Below, piece after piece: positions 47,282 to 56,629 of a DNA stretch of 64,000 bases (position 1 is its first letter; every line of letters starts with the position of its first letter). The position numbers were made by a program, and so were the translations under genes. The notes under the pieces are model-generated. The model did no database searches. It was not told the DNA's origin and saw nothing but the letters and a program-made list of their open reading frames with translations. The stretch is from Hyphomicrobiales bacterium. Its GTDB lineage: Bacteria > Pseudomonadota > Alphaproteobacteria > Rhizobiales > Rhizobiaceae. The DNA lies in assembly GCA_900472175.1 (NCBI GenBank), contig UCHD01000004.1, forward strand, positions 526,726 through 590,725, written 5' to 3'.

Positions 47282-48475
47282 ATGAACGGCGCGCTTTTCC
47301 TTCTGACCGTCAATTTCCTGATAGCGCAGCTTTTTTGCGTGTTTTTCCTCGTCATCTCCAGACGCAGCCGCATTCCCGCCGCCGGACGCTGGTTTGCGGT
47401 CGCCTTTGCCGTCGCATCGTTGTCCGCCGTCTTTGAAGTTGCCATCCGCTATGGTGATTTTGACCGCTTCGCCAGTTTTGGCGCTTTCAGTTCTCTATTG
47501 ATCGCACTTCTGATGATCCGTATCGGTATTGGCCGACTCTACGCGGTTCCGTCGAATATTTGGGCGATGACTGCGCTTTTGTGCGCTGCACTTCCCCTCA
47601 ATCTGATGATCTACGACCTGCCGCGGGGTACGTTCGAGCACTCGCTTGGCTACCAGGCACCGTTTGCGATTGCGGAGTTGATGTGCGCAGTTGCGGTCTA
47701 CCGGTCGGGGCGGCGCGAGACGAGCGACCGGATCCTGATGGCGCTGTTGCTGATTACGGCCGGGAATTTTGTAAGCAAGGTCTATTTCGCCGTGATCTTC
47801 AGCGGCGGAAGCACGGCACAGGCCTACCTTAGCAGTACCTATGCGCTGGTTTCCCAGAGCCTCAGTGCCGTGCTGGTCGTCTCCAGCGGCCTGACATTGC
47901 TGGCCGTCATCGTGCTTGAGATCATGGACGATGCCAAGACGAACTCGGAAATCGATCCTCTGTCAGGACTTTTGAACCGGCGCGGTTTTGATGGAAGAGT
48001 GAGCCAGATTCTTGCGCGCCCCATGTCCGCCTATCCCCATTGCGTGATCGTTTGTGATCTCGATCACTTCAAGTCGGTGAACGATACCTACGGACATGCC
48101 GCCGGTGATCAGGTTATTCTGGCGTTTGGCCGTATGCTCGCCGGGCATGCTCCGCCGGAGGCGATTTGTGCGCGTTTTGGCGGCGAAGAATTTGCCATCT
48201 TTTTACCGTCCACCAGCATGGCAACCGGCTATCTGTTTGCCCAGGGACTGCGCAATACGTTTGCATCGCTTGTGATCGGCGGGTTGCCGGAGACGGTCCG
48301 CCTGTCGGCTAGTTTTGGCGTTTGCGCCCTCGCAGCCCCGGATGATTCGATCGCCGACGCAATCAAGGGGGCTGACGCGGCCCTCTACGATGCCAAGAAG
48401 GGCGGACGCAACCGGGTAAACCGCGCAGGCCCGCCTATCACCAATAGCCCGCAGGAATGGCAGGCACAGGCCTGA
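47282..48475 (+). CDS. Membrane-bound GGDEF diguanylate cyclase
   Basis: A 397-residue protein: six to seven hydrophobic segments in residues 1-215 (a 7TM-like membrane sensor of unknown ligand), then a GGDEF domain from ~225. The active-site loop reads GGEEF (300-304), competent for c-di-GMP synthesis. No I-site RxxD is seen five residues before it, so product inhibition may be absent. ATG 47282 was chosen; GTG 47255 is a possible earlier start. It follows anmK by 105 bases without a terminator. Confidence 0.92.
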   Translation: MNGALFLLTVNFLIAQLFCVFFLVISRRSRIPAAGRWFAVAFAVASLSAVFEVAIRYGDFDRFASFGAFSSLLIALLMIRIGIGRLYAVPSNIWAMTALLCAALPLNLMIYDLPRGTFEHSLGYQAPFAIAELMCAVAVYRSGRRETSDRILMALLLITAGNFVSKVYFAVIFSGGSTAQAYLSSTYALVSQSLSAVLVVSSGLTLLAVIVLEIMDDAKTNSEIDPLSGLLNRRGFDGRVSQILARPMSAYPHCVIVCDLDHFKSVNDTYGHAAGDQVILAFGRMLAGHAPPEAICARFGGEEFAIFLPSTSMATGYLFAQGLRNTFASLVIGGLPETVRLSASFGVCALAAPDDSIADAIKGADAALYDAKKGGRNRVNRAGPPITNSPQEWQAQA

Positions 48476-48504
48476 GTGTTTTATCGGGACAGCCGGGATG
48501 AACA

Positions 48505-48531
48505 GTCTGCCGGGCGGCCACCCCGGCAGAC
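48505..48531. terminator. Strong hairpin between convergent genes
   Basis: GTCTGCCGGG, 7-base loop, CCCGGCAGAC: perfect 10-base stem in the 64-base gap between the GGDEF and DnaB-like genes. There is no T-run on either exit side, so a processing or Rho-assisted stop is possible. Confidence 0.5.
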
Positions 48532-48539
48532 CAAAAAAA

Positions 48540-49256
48540 TCATGCAATCGCTTGAAACTGCAGCTTGCCCTCGTGCAGGAAGCACGCCTTTGAAAAAATT
48601 CCGGTGTCGAACCGGTTGGGCAGGCGGATGTCTTGCATGTCTGGTAGCGGCTTTTCGTCAGGCCGATACGCACGGTCGATCTGCGAGATGAAGGCCAGAA
48701 TGATCCCGGCCTTTTCTGCAAAAGCCTGCAGTGTCGCGAGTTGCTGTGAAAGCTCGGGCTTGGTTCTGCGCTGATCGAGGATCTGCAGGTAATCGATGAC
48801 GGCGACCGTCCCGCGGGACGCATCGGCAAGATGACGGATCATGTAATCGGCGCAGATATCATCATCGGTAACGATTTCCACGAGATCACCAAGGCCGGGT
48901 GTTTCGCCTTGCAGTGACTGGATGCGTTGCCGGGTCTCATGCTCGGTATATTCGAGGGTAAAGAAGATTCCCCTGCGGCCATCACGGATCGCATCGAGAA
49001 GGAGTTTCAGTCCCAGCAGCGTTTTGCCATGTCCGGGCCGGGCTCCCAGCAGGACGATATCGCCATCGCAAAGCCGGAACAGGATGTTCGTTTCGCCGGA
49101 ACTCTCAGCAATTTGCTCAGCAAGCAAGCTCCATCCGGCAAAACCCTCCTGGCTTGCAATGCGATCCAAAGCGGCATGCAGGGGAATTTTTTCATCGCGC
49201 GCCAAGAGCTTGGCGCGGCGCTTCAGTTGGTAGACCGGGGCGGATAGCCTCACCAC
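48540..49256 (-). CDS. Stand-alone DnaB/RadA-core-like ATPase
   Basis: A 238-residue RecA-fold ATPase. Walker A is GARPGHGKTLLGLKLL (71-79 for the motif), followed by FFTLEYTEHETRQR, which parallels the FFSLEM block of DnaB helicase, and Walker B VAVIDYLQIL (151-160). The end (RLPNRFDTGIFSKACFLHEG) parallels DnaB's terminal strand. DnaB itself needs an N-terminal primase-binding domain; here residues 1-55 are a short helical lead (APVYQLKRRAKLLARDEKI), so it is not the replicative helicase. Function unknown; similar rhizobial proteins are often annotated simply as DNA helicase. GTG 49256 has GGAGG 4 bases upstream. Confidence 0.82.
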   Translation of the reverse strand: MVRLSAPVYQLKRRAKLLARDEKIPLHAALDRIASQEGFAGWSLLAEQIAESSGETNILFRLCDGDIVLLGARPGHGKTLLGLKLLLDAIRDGRRGIFFTLEYTEHETRQRIQSLQGETPGLGDLVEIVTDDDICADYMIRHLADASRGTVAVIDYLQILDQRRTKPELSQQLATLQAFAEKAGIILAFISQIDRAYRPDEKPLPDMQDIRLPNRFDTGIFSKACFLHEGKLQFQAIA

Positions 49257-49473
49257 ATAACCTCCATTGCGAGCAGAAAACGCAATCCCTCCTTATGCGG
49301 CGCTCGAACAGATGGCTCGATGATGGAAATGCCCCGTATGAACGATACTTCCCCGATTGGAGGGAGGAGGCGCGGGCCAAGCCTGTACCTCGATCAATAT
49401 CGCGAGTCGGAAATGGCAACAAGACGGAAGCGCGGTGTTGCCTGGGCTGACTGCGACGGCTCTGTAACGCCAT

Positions 49474-49513
49474 AAAAAAATAGCACCCGGCGACTATTGA
49501 GGACGCAGGGTGC
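49474..49513 (-). terminator. Terminator of the alpha/beta hydrolase gene
   Basis: On the minus strand GGCACCC, a 19-base loop and GGGTGC, then TATTTTTTTA. It begins about 45 bases past the hydrolase stop. The stem is short, the T-run clear. Confidence 0.7.
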
Positions 49514-49557
49514 CATTTGGAAAACCTGGAGCCGGGGGATACCAGCCCTTTAAGCCG

Positions 49558-50235
49558 TTAGCGGATACGCTTTGCTGCCGGTTCCGGCGTCAGTTCGCCG
49601 TTCAGGCGACGGTCGAGGTAGTCCTCGCATTCTCCCATCAGCGTATCAACCTGGCCGTTGAAGAAGTGGTTGGCACCCGGCACGGTCTTGTGAGTGATCA
49701 GGATGCCCTTCTGCGCCTTCAGCTTGTCGACGAGATTGTTGACGTCCTTTTCGGGCGCTACCTTGTCGAGATCGCCGTTGATAATCAGGCCGGAGGACGG
49801 GCAGGGCGCCAGGAACGAGAAGTCATAGGTGTTCGGCTGCGGCGCAATCGACATGAAGCCTTCGATTTCCGGACGGCGCATCAGAAGCTGCATGCCGATC
49901 CAGGCGCCGAAGGAATAGCCGGCAACCCAGCAGCTCTTCGAATCGGGATGCATGCTCTGTACCCAGTCGAGTGCCGATGCGGCATCCGAGAGCTCGCCGG
50001 CGCCATGGTCGAATTCGCCCTGGCTGCGGCCGATCGAACGGAAATTGAACCGGAGCGTCGTGAAACCGCGCTTCTGGAACATGTAGAACAGCTGGTAGAC
50101 GATCTGGTTGTTCATCGTGCCGCCAAACTGTGGGTGCGGATGCAGGACGATGGCGATCGGGGCGTTCTTCTGCTTGGACGGCTGGTAACGGCCTTCGAGG
50201 CGACCGGCCGGTCCGTTGAAGATGATTTCGGGCAT
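49558..50235 (-). CDS. Alpha/beta hydrolase (dienelactone-hydrolase-like)
   Basis: A 225-residue alpha/beta hydrolase. Nucleophile GYSFG (Ser108), acid in INGDLDKVAP (about 155-157) and His190 in GANHFF. PHPQFGGTMNN and RFNFRSIGRSQG characterise the COG2945 family of small esterase-like proteins with unknown substrate. ATG 50235 has GGAG 5 bases upstream; the longer frame to 50337 would cross the suf promoter and is rejected. Divergent from the suf operon; the shared 225-base gap carries iron-box-like sites, but those lie nearer the suf side. Confidence 0.9.
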   Translation of the reverse strand: MPEIIFNGPAGRLEGRYQPSKQKNAPIAIVLHPHPQFGGTMNNQIVYQLFYMFQKRGFTTLRFNFRSIGRSQGEFDHGAGELSDAASALDWVQSMHPDSKSCWVAGYSFGAWIGMQLLMRRPEIEGFMSIAPQPNTYDFSFLAPCPSSGLIINGDLDKVAPEKDVNNLVDKLKAQKGILITHKTVPGANHFFNGQVDTLMGECEDYLDRRLNGELTPEPAAKRIR

Positions 50236-50289
50236 TGGCTCTCCGGGCTTGATTCTGGCATTAAAAACCGGTTCAGCGCTGATGCAGTC

Positions 50290-50318
50290 TTGACGAAAGC
50301 AGTCAGCTTTTCTAGAAC
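50290..50318 (+). promoter_or_regulatory. Putative promoter of the suf operon
   Basis: TTGACG (50290-50295), 17 bases, TAGAAC (50313-50318): a good sigma70-type match, about 140 bases before the first suf gene. It is bracketed by a TGA-N9-TCA box on the left and a TTTAGAA box on the right. Confidence 0.6.
50291..50305. promoter_or_regulatory. RirA-type IRO box (TGA-N9-TCA)
   Basis: TGA (50291-50293), nine bases, TCA (50303-50305), overlapping the -35 element. TGA-N9-TCA is the consensus core of rhizobial RirA (Fe-S sensing) sites. Match is exact, but the core is short, so chance cannot be excluded without position support, which here is good. Confidence 0.6.
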
Positions 50319-50322
50319 TTAG

Positions 50323-50339
50323 TTTAGAACCATTCAAAA
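50323..50339. promoter_or_regulatory. Irr-type ICE box
   Basis: TTTAGAA-CCA-TTCAAAA, one mismatch from the rhizobial iron-control element TTTAGAA-N3-TTCTAAA, just downstream of the predicted -10. A TTCTAGAA (50310-50317) lies next to it. Irr senses haem/iron status and would bind across the start of transcription. Confidence 0.65.
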
Positions 50340-50460
50340 CTTTGACACGGACTTTCCGTGGCGAGTGCTGTCTCTTACGGCAAGCGAAGCGAAAAATTCA
50401 AGGAAAATGCACCGGCCGCATGCCTTTAGATGGCAGCCGGTCCATCTTTGGCAAGGGAAT

Positions 50461-51627
50461 ATGGGACAAGAGCGCATCTATATGGACTGGAATGCCACCG
50501 CGCCGCTGCTGCCGGCCGCGCGCGAGGCGTGCCTTGATGCGCTCGATCTTCTGGGCAACCCGTCGTCCGTGCATGGTGAAGGCCGTAAAATCCGCACGTT
50601 GATCGAAAATGCCCGCCGTGATGTGGCGGCCCTTTGTGGTGCGACAGCGGCCAATGTCACCTTTACCAGTGGCGCTACGGAAGCGGCCAATTGGGTGCTG
50701 ACGCCAGATTTCCGCATGGGCAAGACGCCACTGACCATCGGCCACCTCTATTTCTCGGCGGTCGAACATCCGGCCGTTCGTGAAGGCGGACGGTTCGGCA
50801 GTGATGCGACTAGCGAAATTGCAGTGACGCCGGCAGGAACGATCGATCTGGCCGCCCTTGAGGCAGCCCTGACCACCCATGACCGGCAATCCGGCCTGCC
50901 GATGGTTGCCGTGATGCTGGCCAACAACGAGACGGGCATTGTCCAGCCGATCGAAGACGTCTCCCGCCTGGTCAAGGCCGCCGGCGGCATCCTTGTCGTT
51001 GATGCGGTTCAAGCCGCGGGACGGTTGCCGCTGTCGATTGAGACGCTTGGTGCGGACTTCCTGATCATCTCATCGCATAAGATTGGCGGACCGAAAGGAG
51101 CCGGTGCTCTGGTGGCGCGCGGCGAAATCCTGATGCCTGCAGCGCTGATCCGTGGCGGCGGCCAGGAAAAGGGTCATCGTTCCGGAACGGAAAATCCCGC
51201 CGCGATTGCCGGGTTTGGTGCGGCAGCGCGGTTGGCGGCTGACAATCTGGAAGGCCGGATGACGGACGTTTCCGTGCTGCGCGACCGGCTGGAAGCCGCG
51301 ATGATCGCAGCGGCACCCGATGTCATCATTCATGGCCGTGATGGCGTACGCATCGGCAATACCTGCTTCTTCACGTTGCCGGGGCTCAAATCGGAAACCG
51401 GGCAGATCGCCTTCGACCTTGAGGGCGTCGCACTGTCGGCGGGATCCGCCTGCTCGTCAGGCAAGGTCGGCCAGAGCTATGTTCTGTCGGCGATGGGACA
51501 CGATCCACGCCATGGCGCGCTGCGGATTTCGATCGGGCCATCGACGACGGAAGCGGAGATCGACCGGTGCGTGGAAGTCTTTACCAGGGTCGCATCGCGG
51601 CGCAGGCTTTCGGGCGCTGCGGCTTGA
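50461..51627 (+). CDS. Cysteine desulfurase (NifS/IscS-like), first suf gene
   Basis: A 388-residue PLP enzyme that takes sulfur from cysteine. PLP Lys207 is in SSHKIGGPKG; the mobile Cys331 is in SAGSACSSGKVGQSY, the longer loop typical of NifS/IscS-type enzymes. GHRSGTENP marks the IscS-like subgroup. In Agrobacterium an operon of this order is called sufS2BCDS1XA, so this is its sufS2. A second, SufS-type desulfurase is five genes on. ATG 50461 has AAGGG only 3 bases away; MDWNATAPLL at 50482 is the alternative start. Confidence 0.93.
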   Translation: MGQERIYMDWNATAPLLPAAREACLDALDLLGNPSSVHGEGRKIRTLIENARRDVAALCGATAANVTFTSGATEAANWVLTPDFRMGKTPLTIGHLYFSAVEHPAVREGGRFGSDATSEIAVTPAGTIDLAALEAALTTHDRQSGLPMVAVMLANNETGIVQPIEDVSRLVKAAGGILVVDAVQAAGRLPLSIETLGADFLIISSHKIGGPKGAGALVARGEILMPAALIRGGGQEKGHRSGTENPAAIAGFGAAARLAADNLEGRMTDVSVLRDRLEAAMIAAAPDVIIHGRDGVRIGNTCFFTLPGLKSETGQIAFDLEGVALSAGSACSSGKVGQSYVLSAMGHDPRHGALRISIGPSTTEAEIDRCVEVFTRVASRRRLSGAAA

Positions 51628-51641
51628 CTCTGTATTAAATT

Positions 51642-51661
51642 GCGGAAATTGAATTTTCCGC
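51642..51661. other. Inverted repeat between desulfurase and sufB
   Basis: GCGGAAA-N6-TTTCCGC, perfect 7-base arms, in the 146-base gap before sufB. There is no T-run, so it could be an operator, an RNA-processing hairpin or an attenuator separating the desulfurase from the main suf genes. Confidence 0.5.
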
Positions 51662-51773
51662 TTGGCAAACGGGGTGAAAATGCCCCTTTAGCCCACTACA
51701 TAGGCGATACAACGAACATAGTATCGTGCTGACAAGCTGCCGGACCTTGTATCCGGCGAGATTGGAGAACGAC

Positions 51774-53243
51774 ATGGCTGCCGTGCAGGAAACAATTGAT
51801 CAGGTCGCCCTGATTGATGTGGACCAGTACAAATACGGGTTTGAGACGACGATCGAAATGGACAAGGCGCCCAAGGGCCTGTCCGAAGACATCATCCGCT
51901 TCATTTCAGCGAAGAAGAACGAACCGGACTGGATGCTCGAATGGCGTCTGGAAGCGTATCAGCGCTGGCTGACGCTGGAAGAGCCGACCTGGGCGCGCGT
52001 CAACTATCCGAAGATCGATTTCAACGAGATCTACTTTTACGCCGCGCCGAAGAGCACGCCCGGCCCGACTTCGATCGATGATGTCGATCCGGAGCTTCTG
52101 CGGGTCTATGAAAAGCTCGGCATTCCCTTGCGCGAGCAGGAAATCCTGGCTGGCGTGAAGACGCCGCGTATCGCCGTCGACGCCGTGTTCGATTCCGTTT
52201 CGGTCGTGACGACCTTCAAGGAAGAGCTGAAGAAGGCCGGCGTGATCTTCATGTCGATCTCGGAAGCCATCCGCGAACATCCCGATCTGGTGAAGAAATA
52301 TCTCGGTACTGTCGTTCCGACCACCGACAACTATTATGCGACGTTGAATTCGGCCGTCTTCACCGATGGTTCCTTCGTGTTCGTGCCGAAGGGCGTTCGC
52401 TGCCCGATGGAGTTGTCGACCTATTTCCGTATCAACGAAAAGGGCACGGGCCAGTTCGAGCGCACTTTGATCATCGCCGAAGACAGTGCCTACGTGTCCT
52501 ACCTGGAAGGCTGCACGGCGCCGCAGCGCGACGAGAACCAGCTGCATGCGGCGGTCGTCGAACTTGTTGCGCTTGATGATGCCGAAATCAAATATTCCAC
52601 CGTCCAGAACTGGTATCCGGGCGACAAGGAAGGCAAGGGCGGCATCTACAACTTCGTCACCAAGCGTGGCGATTGCCGCGGCAAGAACTCGAAGATTTCG
52701 TGGACGCAGGTCGAAACCGGCTCGGCGATCACCTGGAAATATCCGTCCTGCATCCTTCGTGGCGATGGTTCGCGTGGCGAATTCTACTCGATCGCCGTCT
52801 CCAACGGTCATCAGCAGATCGATAGCGGCACCAAGATGATCCATCTCGGCAAAAATACGTCGAGCCGTATCGTCTCCAAGGGCATTGCCGCCGGCGTCAG
52901 CCAGAATACCTATCGCGGCCAGGTCTCGACCCACCGCAAGGCGGAGAACGCACGAAACTTCACCCAGTGCGACTCGCTGTTGATCGGCGACAAGTGCGGC
53001 GCCCATACGGTGCCTTACATCGAAGCGCGCAACTCCTCGGCTCAGTTCGAGCATGAGGCGACGACCTCGAAAATTTCCGAAGACCAGCTGTTCTACTGCC
53101 TGCAGCGGGGCATCCCGACGGAAGCGGCGATCGCACTGATCGTCAACGGCTTCGTCAAGGAAGTCATCCAGGAACTGCCGATGGAATTTGCGGTCGAAGC
53201 GCAGAAGCTGATCGGGATTTCGCTGGAAGGCTCGGTCGGTTAA
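51774..53243 (+). CDS. sufB: Fe-S assembly scaffold protein SufB
   Basis: A 489-residue SufB, core of the SufBC2D scaffold that builds Fe-S clusters using [23 protein letters not shown] is the usual N-terminus, and the beta-helix core holds [39 protein letters not shown] and the cluster-site segment [19 protein letters not shown]. Length is standard. ATG 51774 has GGAG upstream. It is followed by sufC at 77 bases. Confidence 0.98.
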   Translation: MAAVQETIDQVALIDVDQYKYGFETTIEMDKAPKGLSEDIIRFISAKKNEPDWMLEWRLEAYQRWLTLEEPTWARVNYPKIDFNEIYFYAAPKSTPGPTSIDDVDPELLRVYEKLGIPLREQEILAGVKTPRIAVDAVFDSVSVVTTFKEELKKAGVIFMSISEAIREHPDLVKKYLGTVVPTTDNYYATLNSAVFTDGSFVFVPKGVRCPMELSTYFRINEKGTGQFERTLIIAEDSAYVSYLEGCTAPQRDENQLHAAVVELVALDDAEIKYSTVQNWYPGDKEGKGGIYNFVTKRGDCRGKNSKISWTQVETGSAITWKYPSCILRGDGSRGEFYSIAVSNGHQQIDSGTKMIHLGKNTSSRIVSKGIAAGVSQNTYRGQVSTHRKAENARNFTQCDSLLIGDKCGAHTVPYIEARNSSAQFEHEATTSKISEDQLFYCLQRGIPTEAAIALIVNGFVKEVIQELPMEFAVEAQKLIGISLEGSVG

Positions 53244-53320
53244 ACGCCGCCTCCATTTTGAACGTGGTGCGCTGACAATCGCGCCCAAAAATCTATTCGT
53301 TTCCCAAGAGGACGACGTAC

Positions 53321-54076
53321 ATGCTTGAAATCAGAAACCTCCATGCCCGCATCGCCGAAGACGGCACCGAGATCATCCGTGGTCTGAACCTGACCGTAAA
53401 GGCCGGCGAAGTCGCTGCCATCATGGGTCCGAACGGCTCCGGCAAGTCGACGCTGTCCTACATCCTGTCGGGCCGCGAAGACTATGAAGTCACCGAAGGC
53501 GACATCCTCTACAACGGCGAGAGCATTCTTGAGCTTGATCCTTCGGAGCGTGCCGCCAAGGGCATCTTCCTTGCCTTCCAGTATCCGGTCGAAATTCCCG
53601 GCGTCGCGACCATGCAGTTCCTCAAGGTCGCGCTCAACGAGCAGCGCAAGTATCGCGGCGAAGACGAGCTTTCGACACCGGACTTCATCCGCCGGGTCAA
53701 GGAAGCAGCCGCCAAGCTGCAGATCAATCCGGATATGCTGAAGCGTCCACTTAACGTCGGTTTCTCCGGCGGCGAGAAGAAGCGTGCTGAGATCCTGCAG
53801 ATGGCGCTTCTTGAGCCAAAGCTCTGCGTGCTCGACGAAACCGACAGCGGCCTCGACATCGACGCGCTGAAGATCGTTTCGGACGGCGTCAACGCGCTGC
53901 GTTCGCCGGACCGTGCCGTGATCGTCATCACTCACTACCAGCGCCTCTTGGAATACATTGTTCCCGATAGCGTCCACGTTCTCTACAAGGGCCAGATCAT
54001 CAAGTCCGGCGACAAGTCGCTGGCGCTCGATCTCGAAGCCAATGGTTATGCCGACATCATCGATGCGGCGGCTTGA
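53321..54076 (+). CDS. sufC: SufC ATPase
   Basis: A 251-residue cytosolic ABC-type ATPase of the SufBCD complex. Walker A GPNGSGKS (36-43), signature SGGEKKR (149-155), Walker B LCVLDETDSGLDIDAL and a His switch in VIVITHYQRLL. No membrane domain is needed; SufC drives a conformational change in SufB-SufD. Eleven bases separate it from sufD. Confidence 0.98.
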   Translation: MLEIRNLHARIAEDGTEIIRGLNLTVKAGEVAAIMGPNGSGKSTLSYILSGREDYEVTEGDILYNGESILELDPSERAAKGIFLAFQYPVEIPGVATMQFLKVALNEQRKYRGEDELSTPDFIRRVKEAAAKLQINPDMLKRPLNVGFSGGEKKRAEILQMALLEPKLCVLDETDSGLDIDALKIVSDGVNALRSPDRAVIVITHYQRLLEYIVPDSVHVLYKGQIIKSGDKSLALDLEANGYADIIDAAA

Positions 54077-54087
54077 GGAGTGAGGCG

Positions 54088-55362
54088 ATGAACATGCAAA
54101 CGGCAATCACGATGACGGCCGCCGAGACGGCCCTTATCGATGCCTATACCGCCCAGATCGGCGAATTGCCCGGCGAAGGTGCCGTGCTGTCGGCCCGTGA
54201 TACCTTGCTGGCTAACCTCAGGCAGCAGGGCCTGCCGACACGCCGGGTCGAATCCTGGCACTATACGGACCTGCGCGCGCTTTTGCGTGCTGTTCCGGCG
54301 TTTGATCCGACAGCGTTTGCCGAGAAGGTCGACCCGCTGGTTCCGGGCTCGTCGGTGCTTTCGGTTCTGAACGGCAAGGCTGACACCAAGAACCTGCCGG
54401 CTGGCATCAACGTGCGTTCCTATGCCGAAAGCCTGATCGATGGCGTTGCTGCCGCCGATCTGATCGAGCGCGATCAGGACGACGCGATCGGCCGGATCAA
54501 TGGTAGCTTTGTGCGCGACGGTTTCGAGATCGAAGTGCCAGAGGGTACCGAGCTGGAACAGCCGGTCGAGTTCCAGCTGGTGCAGAGCGCCGGCCAGAGC
54601 CATTCCCGTTTCCCGGTGACATTCGGCGCCAATTCCAAGGCAACGATCATCGAGCGCCATCTCTCGGTCAGCGATGCCGCCAGCCTGGTTACGGTTGTCA
54701 GCGACCTGATCCTCGATGAAGGTGCTGAGATCACCTGGATCATCCTGCAGCAGCAGGGCGCAAGCGACAGCCATCTGGCCCAGGTCAATTTTGACCTCGG
54801 TACCAATGCCAAGCTGCGTCTGTTCGTCATCAATGCCGGCGGCAAGCTGGTGCGCCAGGAAGTTCATGGCGTTACGACCGGCGAAGGTGCGGACTTCAAG
54901 TTGCGCGGCATCAACCTGCTGGGCGCAGAAACCCATACCGACGTGACCTTCACGCTCGGCCATGACGTGCCGAACACGACATCGACGGAAATTCTCCGCA
55001 ACGTGCTGTTCGATCGTGCTAAGGGCGTGTTTCAGGGCCAGATCCGGGTTGCTCCCGATGCGCAGAAGACTGACGCGAAGATGGCGTGCAATACGCTGCT
55101 TCTCTCCGACGATGCCGATTTTTCGGCCAAGCCGGAGCTGGAAATCTTCGCCGACGACGTTCAGTGCGGCCATGGCGCCACCGTTATCGATATCAACCCG
55201 ACGCATCTCTATTACTTGCGTGCCCGCGGCATTCCGGAAAACAAGGCCCGGGCCATGCTGGTCAACGCATTCGTCGATGAGATTGTCGAGGAACTCGAAG
55301 ACGAGGGACTGATCGAGACGCTGGAAACGATCATCGCCGCCTGGCTCGAAAAGCACGCCTGA
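54088..55362 (+). CDS. sufD: SufD
   Basis: A 424-residue SufD, paralogue of SufB and third scaffold component. The beta-helix repeats include IERHLSVSDAASLVTVVSDLIL and GVFQGQIRVAPDAQKTDAKMACNTLLL, and FADDVQCGHGATVIDI carries the conserved Cys near the SufB interface. ATG 54088 has GAGGAG and GAGG upstream. Confidence 0.97.
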   Translation: MNMQTAITMTAAETALIDAYTAQIGELPGEGAVLSARDTLLANLRQQGLPTRRVESWHYTDLRALLRAVPAFDPTAFAEKVDPLVPGSSVLSVLNGKADTKNLPAGINVRSYAESLIDGVAAADLIERDQDDAIGRINGSFVRDGFEIEVPEGTELEQPVEFQLVQSAGQSHSRFPVTFGANSKATIIERHLSVSDAASLVTVVSDLILDEGAEITWIILQQQGASDSHLAQVNFDLGTNAKLRLFVINAGGKLVRQEVHGVTTGEGADFKLRGINLLGAETHTDVTFTLGHDVPNTTSTEILRNVLFDRAKGVFQGQIRVAPDAQKTDAKMACNTLLLSDDADFSAKPELEIFADDVQCGHGATVIDINPTHLYYLRARGIPENKARAMLVNAFVDEIVEELEDEGLIETLETIIAAWLEKHA

Positions 55363-55369
55363 TTGGATC

Positions 55370-56617
55370 ATGGACATGGAACATGTGGTGCCGGTGCCGG
55401 CCTATGACGTCGAAGCGATCCGCAGGGATTTTCCGATCCTGTCGCGGAGCGTTTACGGCAAGCCGCTGGTCTATCTCGACAACGGCGCTTCGGCGCAGAA
55501 GCCGCAGGTCGTCATCGACGCCATCGCCCATGCCTATGCCAACGAATATGCCAATGTCCATCGCGGCCTGCATTTCCTGTCGAATGCCGCGACGGATGCC
55601 TATGAGGGCGCCCGTGAAAAGGTGCGCCGGTTCCTGAACGCGCCGTCGGTCGACAACATCATCTTCACCAAATCCTCGACCGAGGCGATCAACACGGTTG
55701 CCTATGGCTACGGCATGCCGAAGATCGGCGATGGCGACGAGATCGTCGTCTCAATCATGGAGCATCATTCCAATATCGTGCCGTGGCACTTCATTCGCGA
55801 ACGCCAGGGCGCCAAGCTGATCTGGGCGCCGGTCGATGATCAGGGCGCGTTCCATATCGACGATTTCGTCAAATGCCTGACTGATAAGACCAAGCTGATC
55901 GCCATCACCCATATGTCGAATGCGCTCGGCACGGTCGTTCCAATCAAGGAAATCTGCAAGATTGCCCACGAACGTGGCATTCCGGTGCTGGTCGATGGCA
56001 GCCAGGCCGCCGTCCACATGCCGGTCGATGTGCAGGATCTCGACTGCGACTGGTATGTCATGACCGGCCACAAGCTCTACGGTCCGTCGGGCATTGGCGT
56101 ACTCTACGGCAAGATGGACCGGCTGAAACAGATGCAGCCTTTCATGGGCGGTGGCGAGATGATCGTCGAGGTGACCGAGGACGCCGTCACCTACAACGAA
56201 CCGCCGCATCGTTTCGAAGCCGGCACGCCGCCGATTGTCCAGGCGATCGGTCTCGGCTATGCGCTGGATTACATGGAGAATGTCGGACGGGCGGCGATTG
56301 CTGCGCATGAGGCCGATCTTGCCGCCTATGCGCAGGAGCGCCTGTCGTCGGTCAATTCGCTGCGGGTGATCGGGACGGCGCCGGGCAAAGGTGGTATCTT
56401 TTCCTTCGAGCTCGAAGGTATCCATGCCCATGACGTGTCGATGGTGATCGACCGGGCAGGGGTTGCCGTGAGGGCAGGCACGCATTGCGCCCAGCCGCTC
56501 TTGAAACGCTTCGGCGTGACCTCCACATGCCGTGCATCCTTTGGCCTTTACAATACGCGGGCCGAAGTCGATGTGCTGGTGGATGCGCTTGAGCAAGCCC
56601 GCAAATTCTTTGCGTAA
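55370..56617 (+). CDS. sufS: Cysteine desulfurase SufS
   Basis: A 415-residue group II desulfurase. PLP Lys235 is in TGHKLYGPSG and the active Cys373 in RAGTHCAQPLL, the short loop of SufS that normally needs SufE or SufU to receive the persulfide. Neither gene appears in the operon. It is 7 bases after sufD. Together with the first-gene desulfurase the operon has two sulfur donors of different types. Confidence 0.97.
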   Translation: MDMEHVVPVPAYDVEAIRRDFPILSRSVYGKPLVYLDNGASAQKPQVVIDAIAHAYANEYANVHRGLHFLSNAATDAYEGAREKVRRFLNAPSVDNIIFTKSSTEAINTVAYGYGMPKIGDGDEIVVSIMEHHSNIVPWHFIRERQGAKLIWAPVDDQGAFHIDDFVKCLTDKTKLIAITHMSNALGTVVPIKEICKIAHERGIPVLVDGSQAAVHMPVDVQDLDCDWYVMTGHKLYGPSGIGVLYGKMDRLKQMQPFMGGGEMIVEVTEDAVTYNEPPHRFEAGTPPIVQAIGLGYALDYMENVGRAAIAAHEADLAAYAQERLSSVNSLRVIGTAPGKGGIFSFELEGIHAHDVSMVIDRAGVAVRAGTHCAQPLLKRFGVTSTCRASFGLYNTRAEVDVLVDALEQARKFFA

Positions 56618-56629
56618 GGACATATGCCG

